From positions 1 to 27,052 of the forward strand of contig CALGRR010000007.1 in assembly GCA_937880805.1 (NCBI GenBank): a DNA stretch of 27,052 nt. Direction: 5' to 3'. Each line of letters opens with the position of its first letter. Within the stretch, counting starts at the first letter, position 1. Shown here in pieces: positions 8,046-17,187 of this stretch. Position numbers and translations under genes: made by a program. The stretch comes from an uncultured Clostridia bacterium (lineage in GTDB: Bacteria; Bacillota; Clostridia; Oscillospirales; Acutalibacteraceae). The notes beneath the pieces were generated by a model. The model had not been told where the DNA came from. It worked only from the letters and a program-made list of their open reading frames with translations, and did not search any database.

Positions 8046-8315
8046 ATGAGAGCAGTTATCACAGTTATAGGCAAGGATATGGTTGGTATTCTTGCAAAAA
8101 TTTCAACAGAATGCTCAAACCATAACATCAACGTTCTTGAAGTTACACAGTCAATTCTTCAGGATATGTTTGCAATGATAATGATGGTTGATATTGAAAA
8201 ATCAGATATTCCCTTCACCGAATTTTCGGATATGCTCACAAAAACGGGCACAGAGATGGGCCTCTCAATTCATGCTATGCACGAAGACATCTTCAACGCA
8301 ATGCACACCATTTAA
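8046..8315 (+). CDS. ACT-domain protein (UPF0237 / GcvR-like)
   Basis: An 89-residue protein made of one ACT domain: MRAVITVIGKDMVGILAKIS at the start shows the ligand-loop pattern GKDxxGI, and the beta-alpha-beta order follows. ACT domains bind small ligands, usually amino acids. In Firmicutes this small protein is typically encoded directly before a UPF0210 gene, as here, 15 bases apart, so the two probably act together. The ligand is unknown. A GGAGG site precedes the ATG. Confidence 0.88.
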   Translation: MRAVITVIGKDMVGILAKISTECSNHNINVLEVTQSILQDMFAMIMMVDIEKSDIPFTEFSDMLTKTGTEMGLSIHAMHEDIFNAMHTI

Positions 8316-8330
8316 GTGAGGTGAAATGCC

Positions 8331-9689
8331 GTGCTCAACGCAAGAGATATTCTTGAAACAATAACTATGATTCAGGATGAACACCTGGATGTGAGAACAA
8401 TAACAATGGGTATTTCGCTTCTCGACTGCTGCCACAGCGATGTTGACGTTATGTGCCAAAGAGTATATGACAAAATCACACGCTACGCAAAGGACCTTGT
8501 TAAAACGGGCGAGCAGATTGAAAAGGAATTCGGCATACCCATTATAAACAAAAGAATTTCCGTTACTCCCGCAGCAATGATTCTTGCTTCCTGCGAGGAT
8601 ACGGATGCAGTTAAGCTTGCAAAAACGCTTGAAAGAGCAGCCGTTACCTGCGGAGTTAACTTCCTCGGCGGTTTTTCCGCCCTTGTTCAGAAGGGCTTCG
8701 GCCCCGGTGATAAGGAGCTTATCGAAGCAATACCCGAGGCTCTGAGCGTTACCGACCACATATGCTCATCGGTAAACATCGGCTCAACAAAGGCGGGCAT
8801 CAATATGGATGCCGTTGCACTTATGGGCAAGGTTGTGAGAAAAAGTGCTGAACTGACAGCCGACCGCGACTGCATAGGCCCCGCAAAGCTTGTTGTTTTC
8901 TGCAACGCTCCCGAGGATAACCCGTTTATGGCAGGTGCATTCCACGGTGCGGGCGAGCCCGACTGCGTTATCAATGTTGGCGTTTCGGGCCCCGGTGTTG
9001 TAAGAGCCGCCCTTGCAAAGGCGGGCGACTGCGACCTCACCGCCGTTGCAGATATAATAAAGAAAACCGCATTCAAAATCACCCGTATGGGTCAGCTTGT
9101 TGCAAGCGAAGCAACACACAGACTCGGCGTGCCCTTCGGCATTGTTGACCTTTCGCTTGCTCCCACACCCGCAATCGGCGATTCGGTTGCCCATATTCTT
9201 GAAGAAATGGGTCTTGAATGCTGCGGCTGCCACGGCACAACCGCCGCACTTGCACTCCTTAACGATGCAGTTAAAAAAGGCGGCGTTATGGCATCATCAC
9301 ACGTTGGCGGTCTTTCGGGTGCTTTCATTCCCGTTACGGAAGATGCGGGTATGATTGATGCGGCAAGATGCGGTGCATTAACAATAACAAAGCTTGAAGC
9401 GATGACAGCGGTTTGCTCGGTTGGTCTTGATATGATTAACATTCCCGGCGACACACCCGCAGAGGTTATCTCGGCAATCATTGCCGATGAAGCCGCAATC
9501 GGTATGGTTAACTCAAAAACAACCGCAGTCAGAGTTATTCCCGCTATCGGCAAGCAGGTTGGCGAAGAACTGAACTTCGGCGGACTTCTCGGAAGCGGCC
9601 CCGTAATGCCTCTTTCAACCTATTCCCCCGCCAAATTCATTTCAAGAGGCGGCAGAATTCCCGCACCGATGCAGAGCCTTAAGAACTGA
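8331..9689 (+). CDS. UPF0210 (DUF711) family protein
   Basis: A 452-residue protein of the UPF0210 family, conserved in Firmicutes and some archaea, with no established reaction. Typical features are the N-terminal helix with DEHLDVRTITMGISLLDC (17-34), the glycine-rich central stretch with VNVGVSGPGVV-like sequence, and GGLLGSGPVMPLS near the C-terminus. Structures of members show a fold related to pyruvate formate-lyase, but without the glycyl-radical motif. The start is GTG at 8331, seven bases after GAGGTG; the ATG five bases earlier is out of frame. It is the last gene of the galE operon. Confidence 0.9.
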   Translation: MLNARDILETITMIQDEHLDVRTITMGISLLDCCHSDVDVMCQRVYDKITRYAKDLVKTGEQIEKEFGIPIINKRISVTPAAMILASCEDTDAVKLAKTLERAAVTCGVNFLGGFSALVQKGFGPGDKELIEAIPEALSVTDHICSSVNIGSTKAGINMDAVALMGKVVRKSAELTADRDCIGPAKLVVFCNAPEDNPFMAGAFHGAGEPDCVINVGVSGPGVVRAALAKAGDCDLTAVADIIKKTAFKITRMGQLVASEATHRLGVPFGIVDLSLAPTPAIGDSVAHILEEMGLECCGCHGTTAALALLNDAVKKGGVMASSHVGGLSGAFIPVTEDAGMIDAARCGALTITKLEAMTAVCSVGLDMINIPGDTPAEVISAIIADEAAIGMVNSKTTAVRVIPAIGKQVGEELNFGGLLGSGPVMPLSTYSPAKFISRGGRIPAPMQSLKN

Positions 9690-9715
9690 TATATATAATG
9701 TAATATATAATATAA

Positions 9716-9741
9716 GCCCCGTACGGAAATCCGTACGGGGC
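9716..9741. terminator. Convergent intrinsic terminator
   Basis: A perfect 11-bp stem, GCCCCGTACGG with its complement and an AAAT loop, followed on the plus strand by ATTTTCATTT and on the minus strand by TTATATTATAT. It lies between the converging UPF0210 and metallophosphoesterase genes and probably serves both, better on the plus strand. Confidence 0.85.
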
Positions 9742-9749
9742 ATTTTCAT

Positions 9750-12700
9750 TTAGAATGCTTTTGAAATAAGGCTGAACACCTTGCCGAAAACATCAAGAAC
9801 AAAGTTCACTATTTTCCAGAGTGCACTTACATTGAAATCCGAAAGGAAATCGGCAATCAAATCATCAAGCTTTTCATTCTTGATTTTATCGGAGGGAGCT
9901 TCCTTTGTTTTTGAAAGAGCAAAGCTGTCAACTCTCTTCGCTTCGCCGTCAACAACCTGATAAGCATTATAATAAAGCTCGTTGCCTTCAACGGTTATTG
10001 CGGAGAACATTGAATATTCGCTGTCAACAATAGCCTCTGCTCTGGGGAAGGATTTATCGGTTGCTTCAACATCCTTGGTTTTGTAAATCTTAACGCCCGA
10101 GGTGCCGCAGATTGAATAAACTGTGCCTCTGGGATTAATTTTCATTTCATAATCAAGACCGTTATAGGTAACATTCTCTGTTTTTGAAGGAACAACCGCA
10201 TTTGCATTGAGAGCATCTGTTCTTAAATAAACGTGGTCGTGACCCTGAAGCACAAGGTCAACTCCGAGATAGGGAAGAAGTGCACCGAGCTGCTTTCTCA
10301 TACCCTCAACATCACCGTCATCGTAGTGAGAGCCGTTTGAATAAAGAGCCTTGTGGAGCACAACTATTTTCCACTGTGCGTCGCTGTTCTTAACATCATT
10401 TTTAAGCCATTCAAGCTGCTCTTTTCCGAGCTTGTCATCCTCAATATCGTTTGTGTTGAGAACGGTGAAGTGAACGCCGTTATAATCATATGAATAATAA
10501 ACGCCGCTTTCCTCATCCTGCTCGGGAACATTCGGAAGAGTGAACACGCTTGATACAGCCGCCTCGGCATCCTCGTGGTTGCCCGATGTTGGCATAAAGG
10601 GAAGGTCAAGAAGAGCCGTTGTTGAATTGAGCAGATAGCTCCAATGCTTAACGTGCTCGCCCGCATCAACCTGGTCGCCCGCAGAAACAATGAACTTGCC
10701 CTCGGGATGAGCTTCTCTTGCAGTTTCGATAACTTCCGCAAATCTTTCAAATTGGTCTTTTCTCTGTGCCTGCGGGTCAGTTACATAGAAGAATGTGAAC
10801 GCATCATCTGCATTTCCGCCTGCGGTTTCAAGAACGCCCGCTTCGCTCCACCAGCCTTTTTCGGCATCGCCCACACGGTAGCAGTATTTTGTGCCGGGTT
10901 CAAGTCCGCTGAGCTTAACTGTGTGCTGCGTATAATCAATCGTGTAAGGAAGAAGGCTGAAAATGCCGAGGTCTGCACCGGGATAGCTTCTCTGAACGGT
11001 TTCGCTCGAAGCATCAACACGGCTGTCAACGGTAGGCTCACCCGTAAATACGGGGTTTTCGCTGTAGGGCAAAAGTTCAATATCCGAAGCCGTAAGGCTG
11101 TATTTTGTGAGCCAGGTAACGGTCATTTCAGTTGATGAATCCTCGCCGAAATTAACAACCTGCTGTGCGGGAAGTCTGTAATTATCCTGCGTTGCCTCAA
11201 CCTCAACGGGTCCGTTATATGTAAGGGTTACGTTATTATCCGTGCTGTCATCAAGGAAGAAGCTGCCGAGCATCCACGAAATTGTGTAGCCCCAGGCTTC
11301 AAACTGGCTGAAGGTTATATATTCGCCTGCAAGGTGGTCGATGATTGCATCGATTGAGCTGTATTCCTCGGGAATCAGGGGAATTGAAAGAACGGAATCA
11401 ATAAGATTTATAAAGCTGTTATCGCCGCCGAGAAGCACTTCTGTTGCACCCTGAAGCACAAGACCGAGAATTCTGAAAAGCGTGCCTGCGGGGAAAAGCT
11501 CACCGGGATTGAAATCAAGGTTTGCAAGAATTTCATTCTGAACAAGGTCTGTTACAACAACCTCACGAAGAAGATTGAAAAATTCTTCTGCAAGCTCGCC
11601 GCTGTCAAATCTTTCAAGAATATCGGTGATATAAGGATAGTTTTCAATATTTTCATCGCCGGCATAGTGAAGAAGCATAACGCTCGAAGCAAGCTCGCCG
11701 ATTGTGCAGCCCTTGCCCGTAAGAGGATAGCCGAGCTTTTCGTTAAGAAGGTTGCAGGGCTTCTCCGATACCTCAAATGAAAGAAGCTTGTTGAGAATTG
11801 TGTCTATCTTTGCAAGAGTGCCCTCAACATCATTGATATAAACATTATCAATCTGCGAGCCGAGGTCGTTGATAAAGCCCATAACATTGCTGCTGACGGT
11901 GAGAATATCCATATTGCCTATGGCAAGACCGTTTGTGCCCAGGGCATCAATGATTATTTTTTCAAGGTCAAGATTTTTTGTTGCAAGGTAATCAACAAGA
12001 CCGCCTGCTGCCTGAATTTCAGTGAAAAGCTCTGTGATAAACGGATGGATTATTCCGTCAAGAAGCTCTTTAACGCTGCCCTCACCGAATGTTCTTTCAT
12101 AAGAATAAGTGTATTTGAACGGTGCTTCATAAACGGTTCCGTCATCGTTTTTAACGGGCTGATACTTATCAACATCAAGAGTCTGCTCGCTCATTTTTAT
12201 GTTTGTTCCGTCAGAAACGAAATCAACTATTTTATAATAATTGGGGTAGCCCGAGAGTGTGGGTGTGAGAATATCGTGAATTTCTTCACCGTTATCGTTC
12301 ACATATGAAGCAACATCGTTTGAGTGAAGGTGACCGGTGAAAACATAGTGCATTCCCGCATCGGCATATGCATCGGCAATCTTGAGCCATTCCTGCACAA
12401 CAAACGGCCAGAAGGTTGCTTCTTCGATTTCGGTGTGGGGAATAAGGTTATGATGCTGCATTGCAACAACTGTGAGTCCTTCTTTTTCTGCACTTTCACA
12501 TTCCGCAAGAATCCAGTCAAGAAGTCCGTCGGCAATTCTGCCGTCTGTCATATGCTCGTTGCCCTCGGCACCGTTATCCTCGCTATACATACAAGTATCA
12601 ATGGCAATAAGCTTATAATCGCCGAGCACTTTTGAATATGAAAGCATACCGCCCTTTTTGCCCTCTTCGGGAACAAAAACGCTGTCTGCTTCATTATAGC

Positions 12701-13202
12701 CGAAATCCGCATATATCTCGCGGAACTCTTCGGGAGTTGTTATTCTTGCGGGCTCTTCAACATCATTTTCAAAGCTGCTCGCATTGCTGTTATTTATATC
12801 GTGGTTGCCCGGAATAACAAAAACGGGAATGCCCGTTTCCTTTTCAAAAGCCGCAAATTTTTCGGCAAGTGCAAGGTGACCCTCATATTCGCCGTCCTTT
12901 GTGAGGTCGCCGGGAATGAGCACATAGGTTGCACCGTCCTGAGCCGCATTGCGGAGAACGCCGTCAAGTGCGTTTTCAATAAGCGAATCCAGATCGTCAT
13001 ATTCCTTATGCTTATTCGCAAGGAATTCCTGCCAGCCCTCGCCCTTTTCGCCTTTAAGCACCTGCGGATAATAGTGAATATCCGAGATAACACCGAAGCG
13101 GATTGATGAAGAATCCGCACTTACAATCATCGGTATGCTTGCAACAACAAGAGCAACCGCCAGCACGACGCTGATAATTTTTAATGAAATTCTGCTTTTC
13201 AT
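9750..13202 (-). CDS. Secreted protein with two metallophosphoesterase domains
   Basis: An 1150-residue exported protein. A signal peptide (1-29, cleavage near VSA/DSS) is followed by a first calcineurin-like phosphoesterase domain (about 34-340: D41xH43, GDL with D99, GNHD 132-135, H250-H251, GHLH 290-293). A helical region of about 300 residues of no recognised family comes next. A fibronectin-like domain of the purple acid phosphatase N-terminal type (about 675-795) leads into a second phosphoesterase domain (about 800-1095: D809, GDQVD from 842, GNHE 874-877, H950, GHDH 987-990). The C-terminus ends in an amphipathic hydrophobic stretch (1127-1150). Likely reactions are hydrolysis of phosphomonoesters or phosphodiesters outside the membrane. 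A strong AGGAGG site precedes the ATG. It follows the GH3 gene but is separated by a hairpin. Confidence 0.88.
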   Translation of the reverse strand: MKSRISLKIISVVLAVALVVASIPMIVSADSSSIRFGVISDIHYYPQVLKGEKGEGWQEFLANKHKEYDDLDSLIENALDGVLRNAAQDGATYVLIPGDLTKDGEYEGHLALAEKFAAFEKETGIPVFVIPGNHDINNSNASSFENDVEEPARITTPEEFREIYADFGYNEADSVFVPEEGKKGGMLSYSKVLGDYKLIAIDTCMYSEDNGAEGNEHMTDGRIADGLLDWILAECESAEKEGLTVVAMQHHNLIPHTEIEEATFWPFVVQEWLKIADAYADAGMHYVFTGHLHSNDVASYVNDNGEEIHDILTPTLSGYPNYYKIVDFVSDGTNIKMSEQTLDVDKYQPVKNDDGTVYEAPFKYTYSYERTFGEGSVKELLDGIIHPFITELFTEIQAAGGLVDYLATKNLDLEKIIIDALGTNGLAIGNMDILTVSSNVMGFINDLGSQIDNVYINDVEGTLAKIDTILNKLLSFEVSEKPCNLLNEKLGYPLTGKGCTIGELASSVMLLHYAGDENIENYPYITDILERFDSGELAEEFFNLLREVVVTDLVQNEILANLDFNPGELFPAGTLFRILGLVLQGATEVLLGGDNSFINLIDSVLSIPLIPEEYSSIDAIIDHLAGEYITFSQFEAWGYTISWMLGSFFLDDSTDNNVTLTYNGPVEVEATQDNYRLPAQQVVNFGEDSSTEMTVTWLTKYSLTASDIELLPYSENPVFTGEPTVDSRVDASSETVQRSYPGADLGIFSLLPYTIDYTQHTVKLSGLEPGTKYCYRVGDAEKGWWSEAGVLETAGGNADDAFTFFYVTDPQAQRKDQFERFAEVIETAREAHPEGKFIVSAGDQVDAGEHVKHWSYLLNSTTALLDLPFMPTSGNHEDAEAAVSSVFTLPNVPEQDEESGVYYSYDYNGVHFTVLNTNDIEDDKLGKEQLEWLKNDVKNSDAQWKIVVLHKALYSNGSHYDDGDVEGMRKQLGALLPYLGVDLVLQGHDHVYLRTDALNANAVVPSKTENVTYNGLDYEMKINPRGTVYSICGTSGVKIYKTKDVEATDKSFPRAEAIVDSEYSMFSAITVEGNELYYNAYQVVDGEAKRVDSFALSKTKEAPSDKIKNEKLDDLIADFLSDFNVSALWKIVNFVLDVFGKVFSLISKAF

Positions 13203-13227
13203 TTTTATCCTCCTGAAAAATATTTTC

Positions 13228-13249
13228 AGGGCTCAGTTTCCTGAGCCCT
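13228..13249 (-). terminator. Hairpin between the GH3 and phosphoesterase genes
   Basis: A 9-bp stem, AGGGCTCAG paired with CTGAGCCCT around GAAA, is followed on the minus strand by GAAAATATTTTT. It sits directly after the GH3 stop. The following bases can form a second hairpin, CCTGAAAA with TTTTCAGG, that touches the AGGAGG site of the phosphoesterase gene. Termination may be partial, since no separate promoter is visible for the downstream gene. Confidence 0.7.
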
Positions 13250-13255
13250 TGCGTT

Positions 13256-15673
13256 TTAGATGTTTTTAAGAAGTGGACCGATGCCCTTGATTGCTGCGGG
13301 AATACCTTTGAGAATCTTGCGGATACCGCCCTTTTCGCCGCTGATCCACATAACAAGACCGTTTGCCATATCTTCACTCATTACGCCGCCGCTCATACTG
13401 ATGAAATCACGGAACGGAGTCTGAAGAGCGATTGCCTGAGCAAAGCCTGCAGGAATAACGGTTGTAAGAAGCTTATAGAATCTCTTGCCGTTCTTTGTGT
13501 GGCTGCAGCTTTCAAATGTATCCTGAATGCCGAGCTTACGGTTCTTATCGTAATCCGTAGCGGGAAGCTCTCTGCCGAGAACTGCAACGAACTGATCTGC
13601 GGGCATATTCTGAACCTCGCCCGTGTAATAAAGGGGAGCAACTGCCGAATAATCGGGAATATCTGCTGCGGGAGCTGTAACGTTAACCGTTGCGGAAAGT
13701 CTGATGTCGGCACTTGAAGCACCAACAAGAATATCAAATGCACCGCTTTCAACGCACCAATCGTTGATGTTTACATTATAGAAAGCAAAGGCTCTCTTTG
13801 AAAGACCAACGGTGATTTCTTTCTGCTCACCGGGATTGAGCCAGATTTTCTTGAAGCCTTTAAGCTCCTTCTCGGGTCTGTAGATTGTGCTTTCTTTATC
13901 TGCAACATAAAGCTGTGCAATTTCATAACCGGGAACATCGCCGGTATTCTTAACCTTGAACGAAACTTCAAGAGTATCGGTATCGTTCATTTCGGTTTTG
14001 CTGAGCTTTATATCGGAATATTCAAATGTTGTGTATGAAAGACCGAAGCCGAAGGGGTAACGAACCTGTCTGCCGATTTTCTCGTAATATCTGTAGCCGA
14101 TATAAACGCTTTCACGGTATTCAACGGTTGCGGGGTTGCCGGGGAAGTTATTCTTTGCGGGTGTGCAGTTATAGCACATAGGATATGTTTCGGGAAGCTT
14201 ACCGCTGGGGTTAACCGCACCCGAAAGAATATCTGCAACCGCACCTGCACCTGCCTGGCCGCCGAGGTAGGAATTGAGAAGTGCACTCACGCCGTCATTC
14301 CAGGGAAGTGCAACGGGTGAACCGCCTGCAAGAACAACAACAACATTCTTGTTAACCTTGAGAATTTCTTCAACAAGTCTGTTGTGTGACTCGGGAAGAT
14401 CCATATGCGATCTGTCGAAGCCCTCTGCTTCGTATTCATCGGTAAGACCAACAAACACAACGGCTGTTTCGCATCTCTTTGCAAGCTCGATTGCCGCTGC
14501 AAGATGCTCGGAATTCTTCTTTGCCTTGCTCCTTTTAAGCTCATAACCCTGAGCGAACTCAACATTGAAGCCAATCTTCTTCATTTCGTCAAGAGCATTA
14601 TCGAGCTGAGTGGGATTAATATGTGAAGAGCCTGCACCCTGGTATCTGGGAGTTCTTGCGAGCTCACCGATAACAGCAAGCTTGCTGCTCTTCTTGAGAG
14701 GAAGAATGCCGTTATTCTTAAGAAGAACCATCGACTCTGCGGCTACTCTTCTTGCAAATGACTGGTCATCAGCGTCGTTATACTGATAGTTTGCCTGTGC
14801 ACCGTTAACAGCCTTTTTAATAAGATTAAGAACATTTTCTGCTCTCTCGTTAACAACAGCCTCATCAAGCTCGCCGCTTCTTACAGCATCAACAATCTTC
14901 TTTGCACCCGAGCCCGATGATGAGGGCATTTCAAGGTCATTGCCGTTTTTAAGACCGAGCACTCTGTCATTCGCTGCACCCCAGTCGCTTACAACAACGC
15001 CGTCGAAGCCCCACTCGTCACGAAGAATTTCAATCTGGGTGTGCTTGTTTTCAGAGCCGTGGAAGCCGTTGATTTTGTTATATGAATTCATTACGGTCCA
15101 GGGCTTGCCCTTCTTAACCGCAATTTCAAATGCTGTGAGATAGATTTCACGCAGAGCTCTTTCGTCAACAACGGAATCGCAGGTCATTCTGCGTGTTTCC
15201 TGGCTGTTTGCACAGAAATGCTTGAGCGATGTGCCCACGCCCATTGACTGAACACCCTGAATAAAGCTTGCCGCAAGCTCACCTGCAAGGATGGGGTCTT
15301 CCGAAAAATATTCAAAGTTTCTGCCGCAAAGAGGCGATCTCTTCATATTGATGCCGGGTCCGAGAAGCACGCCAACCTCTTCTTTAAGGCACTTTTTACC
15401 GAGTGCAACACCCATCTGATAAAGAAGTTCGGGGTCCCACGAAGCGGCGGTTGTTGCTGCTGTGGGGTAGCTGATTGCGGGCACGCTGTTTGAGAGGCTG
15501 TCACCCTTCTTGCTGTAGTCCTTTTTACGAAGTCCGTGAGGGCCGTCGCAAACCATAATTGAAGGGAAGCCGTATTTCTCCATTCCCTTGAGATGCCAGA
15601 AATCGGCACCGTCGCACATAGCGGCTTTTTCTTCGAGGGTCATCTGAGCAAGAATTTCTTTTACATCTTTCAT
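13256..15673 (-). CDS. Glycoside hydrolase family 3, beta-glucosidase-like
   Basis: An 805-residue intracellular GH3 enzyme with no signal peptide that releases non-reducing terminal beta-linked sugars, most often glucose. Order: TIM-barrel domain (about 5-300) with KHFCANSQE (151-159) and the nucleophile in VVSDWGA (D230), alpha/beta sandwich domain (about 320-560) with YQGAGSSH and the acid/base glutamate region YEAEGFDRSHMDLP, then a fibronectin-like domain (about 575-680). There is no PA14 insertion. A tail of about 110 residues follows, ending in a basic, hydrophobic segment (KGIPAAIKGIGPLLKNI). The GGAGG site lies seven bases before the ATG and only 12 bases separate it from rmuC, so it is probably cotranscribed with rmuC. 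Exact sugar specificity is open. Confidence 0.9.
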   Translation of the reverse strand: MKDVKEILAQMTLEEKAAMCDGADFWHLKGMEKYGFPSIMVCDGPHGLRKKDYSKKGDSLSNSVPAISYPTAATTAASWDPELLYQMGVALGKKCLKEEVGVLLGPGINMKRSPLCGRNFEYFSEDPILAGELAASFIQGVQSMGVGTSLKHFCANSQETRRMTCDSVVDERALREIYLTAFEIAVKKGKPWTVMNSYNKINGFHGSENKHTQIEILRDEWGFDGVVVSDWGAANDRVLGLKNGNDLEMPSSSGSGAKKIVDAVRSGELDEAVVNERAENVLNLIKKAVNGAQANYQYNDADDQSFARRVAAESMVLLKNNGILPLKKSSKLAVIGELARTPRYQGAGSSHINPTQLDNALDEMKKIGFNVEFAQGYELKRSKAKKNSEHLAAAIELAKRCETAVVFVGLTDEYEAEGFDRSHMDLPESHNRLVEEILKVNKNVVVVLAGGSPVALPWNDGVSALLNSYLGGQAGAGAVADILSGAVNPSGKLPETYPMCYNCTPAKNNFPGNPATVEYRESVYIGYRYYEKIGRQVRYPFGFGLSYTTFEYSDIKLSKTEMNDTDTLEVSFKVKNTGDVPGYEIAQLYVADKESTIYRPEKELKGFKKIWLNPGEQKEITVGLSKRAFAFYNVNINDWCVESGAFDILVGASSADIRLSATVNVTAPAADIPDYSAVAPLYYTGEVQNMPADQFVAVLGRELPATDYDKNRKLGIQDTFESCSHTKNGKRFYKLLTTVIPAGFAQAIALQTPFRDFISMSGGVMSEDMANGLVMWISGEKGGIRKILKGIPAAIKGIGPLLKNI

Positions 15674-15685
15674 TGGAAGTCCTCC

Positions 15686-17011
15686 TTATATATCTGAAGT
15701 TTCATCTAAACCAAGTATATCATCGGCGTTCATACCGTCGATTTCTTCAACCTTTTTGAGCTTTTTGCGGATAATTTCATTTCTCTTATCCGCCTCTTCG
15801 AGAGATTTGCCCGCTTCGTTTATCTTCTGCTTTGCCTTCTGGAGCACAATGCCGAATTTATCATACTGCACCTTTGCGGCAGCAAGCAGCAGGCGGACCT
15901 CGTTTGCCTTTTCATTTATGGCAACTGCTCTGAAGCCGAGCGAAAGCGAATTCAGAAGAGCCGTAATCGTTGTGGGTCCCGCAAGCATTATGTTATATTC
16001 GCTGCGTATTCTCTCCGCAATGCCCGAGCGTGAGGATGCGATTTCTGCATAAAGACCTTCGGTTGCAAGATAAAGAATTGCATAGGGTGTTGTGGTGGGA
16101 ACATTGATATATTTTGCAACCGTTTTTGCTTCACCGAGAACTCTTGCTTCAAGTGCCTTTCTTGCGGCATCAAGAGCTGCGGCGTCTGCACTGTCGGCAG
16201 CATCGCAAAGCCTCACATAATCCTCCATAGGGAACTTTGAGTCAATGGGCAGATATGTCATTTTGGAATTGCCGTCACCCGAAGGTATTTTGACCGCAAA
16301 CTCAACTCTTTCTTTTGATGCGGGGTCGCAGGCAAAATTCGTTTCATACATACCCGGAATTGTCTGGTCAAGTATCGCACCGAGCTGAACCTCCGCCCAG
16401 GTGCCTCTTGCCTTAACATTGGTGAGCACTCTGTTAAGCGATGTTACATTTGCCGTAACGCCGTTTGAAAGCTCTTTCATTTCGCCGAGGGATTTATAAA
16501 CATTTTCAAGCCTTTCGGAAACGGTTTTGAATGAGCTGTCGAGCCTTTGCGAAAGGGTTTCGTTGAGCTTTTCATCAACGGTAAGACGCATTTGCTCAAG
16601 CTTCTTTTCGTTGCTTTCTCTCATTTTATCAACCGCAAGAGAGAGTGCCGCAGTCTGTTTTTCCGACTGCTCAAGATTATTTATTCTTATTCTGTTGAAG
16701 GATTCGCTCACCGTTTTTTCGAGCATTGCGTGCTTTTCGGTATATTCGAGCTTCAAGCCTTCAATTTTTGAATTCATTTCGCTCATCGAGCGTGCCGTTT
16801 CGTTTCTCATTTCGCTCTGGGAATGCTGCATTTCGCGGCGGCTTCTTTCAAACTCCGAGCCAAGCGAGCGTGAAAGCTCGGTTACTTTATCGTTCATTCC
16901 GTCAAGCTTTGAGGGAAGCTCATTTTTGCCGTTATCTTTTTGCTTTGCAAGCAATATTATCAGCAGAACAATCACGGCAACAAGAAGAAAAATTATTATG
17001 TATGATTCCAA
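15686..17011 (-). CDS. rmuC: DNA recombination protein RmuC homologue
   Basis: A 441-residue protein of the RmuC family, which limits inversion-type rearrangements at short inverted repeats and contains a PD-(D/E)XK-type nuclease-like core. The sequence shows one N-terminal membrane helix (3-22), a long coiled coil (about 30-190) and the conserved RmuC core (about 195-385) with GTWAEVQLGAILDQ, PIDSKFPMEDY and ATEGLYAE. A second short coiled coil and an acidic tail follow. The length is typical. It is first in an unusual operon with GH3 and the phosphoesterase gene. Confidence 0.93.
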   Translation of the reverse strand: MESYIIIFLLVAVIVLLIILLAKQKDNGKNELPSKLDGMNDKVTELSRSLGSEFERSRREMQHSQSEMRNETARSMSEMNSKIEGLKLEYTEKHAMLEKTVSESFNRIRINNLEQSEKQTAALSLAVDKMRESNEKKLEQMRLTVDEKLNETLSQRLDSSFKTVSERLENVYKSLGEMKELSNGVTANVTSLNRVLTNVKARGTWAEVQLGAILDQTIPGMYETNFACDPASKERVEFAVKIPSGDGNSKMTYLPIDSKFPMEDYVRLCDAADSADAAALDAARKALEARVLGEAKTVAKYINVPTTTPYAILYLATEGLYAEIASSRSGIAERIRSEYNIMLAGPTTITALLNSLSLGFRAVAINEKANEVRLLLAAAKVQYDKFGIVLQKAKQKINEAGKSLEEADKRNEIIRKKLKKVEEIDGMNADDILGLDETSDI

Positions 17012-17053
17012 TTCTTCCGCCCTCCGTCATATATAATGTATAAAAACATAGTC

Positions 17054-17082
17054 ATTCTACCATATTTTGTTGATATAAGCAA
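17054..17082 (-). promoter_or_regulatory. Promoter of rmuC
   Basis: Minus strand: -35 TTGCTT (17082-17077), 17-base spacer, -10 TAGAAT (17059-17054), about 43 bases before the rmuC start. Confidence 0.65.
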
Positions 17083-17120
17083 TATTTTTAATAAAAATTA
17101 TTTCTAATTTTTTAATAAGA

Positions 17121-17149
17121 TTGATTTTCAGGCTTCGTTATGATAAAAT
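17121..17149 (+). promoter_or_regulatory. Promoter of mtnN
   Basis: -35 TTGATT (17121-17126), 17-base spacer, -10 TAAAAT (17144-17149), 39 bases before the mtnN start, in the divergent gap with rmuC. Confidence 0.7.
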
Positions 17150-17187
17150 TGCCGTGCAATTACTTATTGAAAGTCTGAGGTAAAGCT

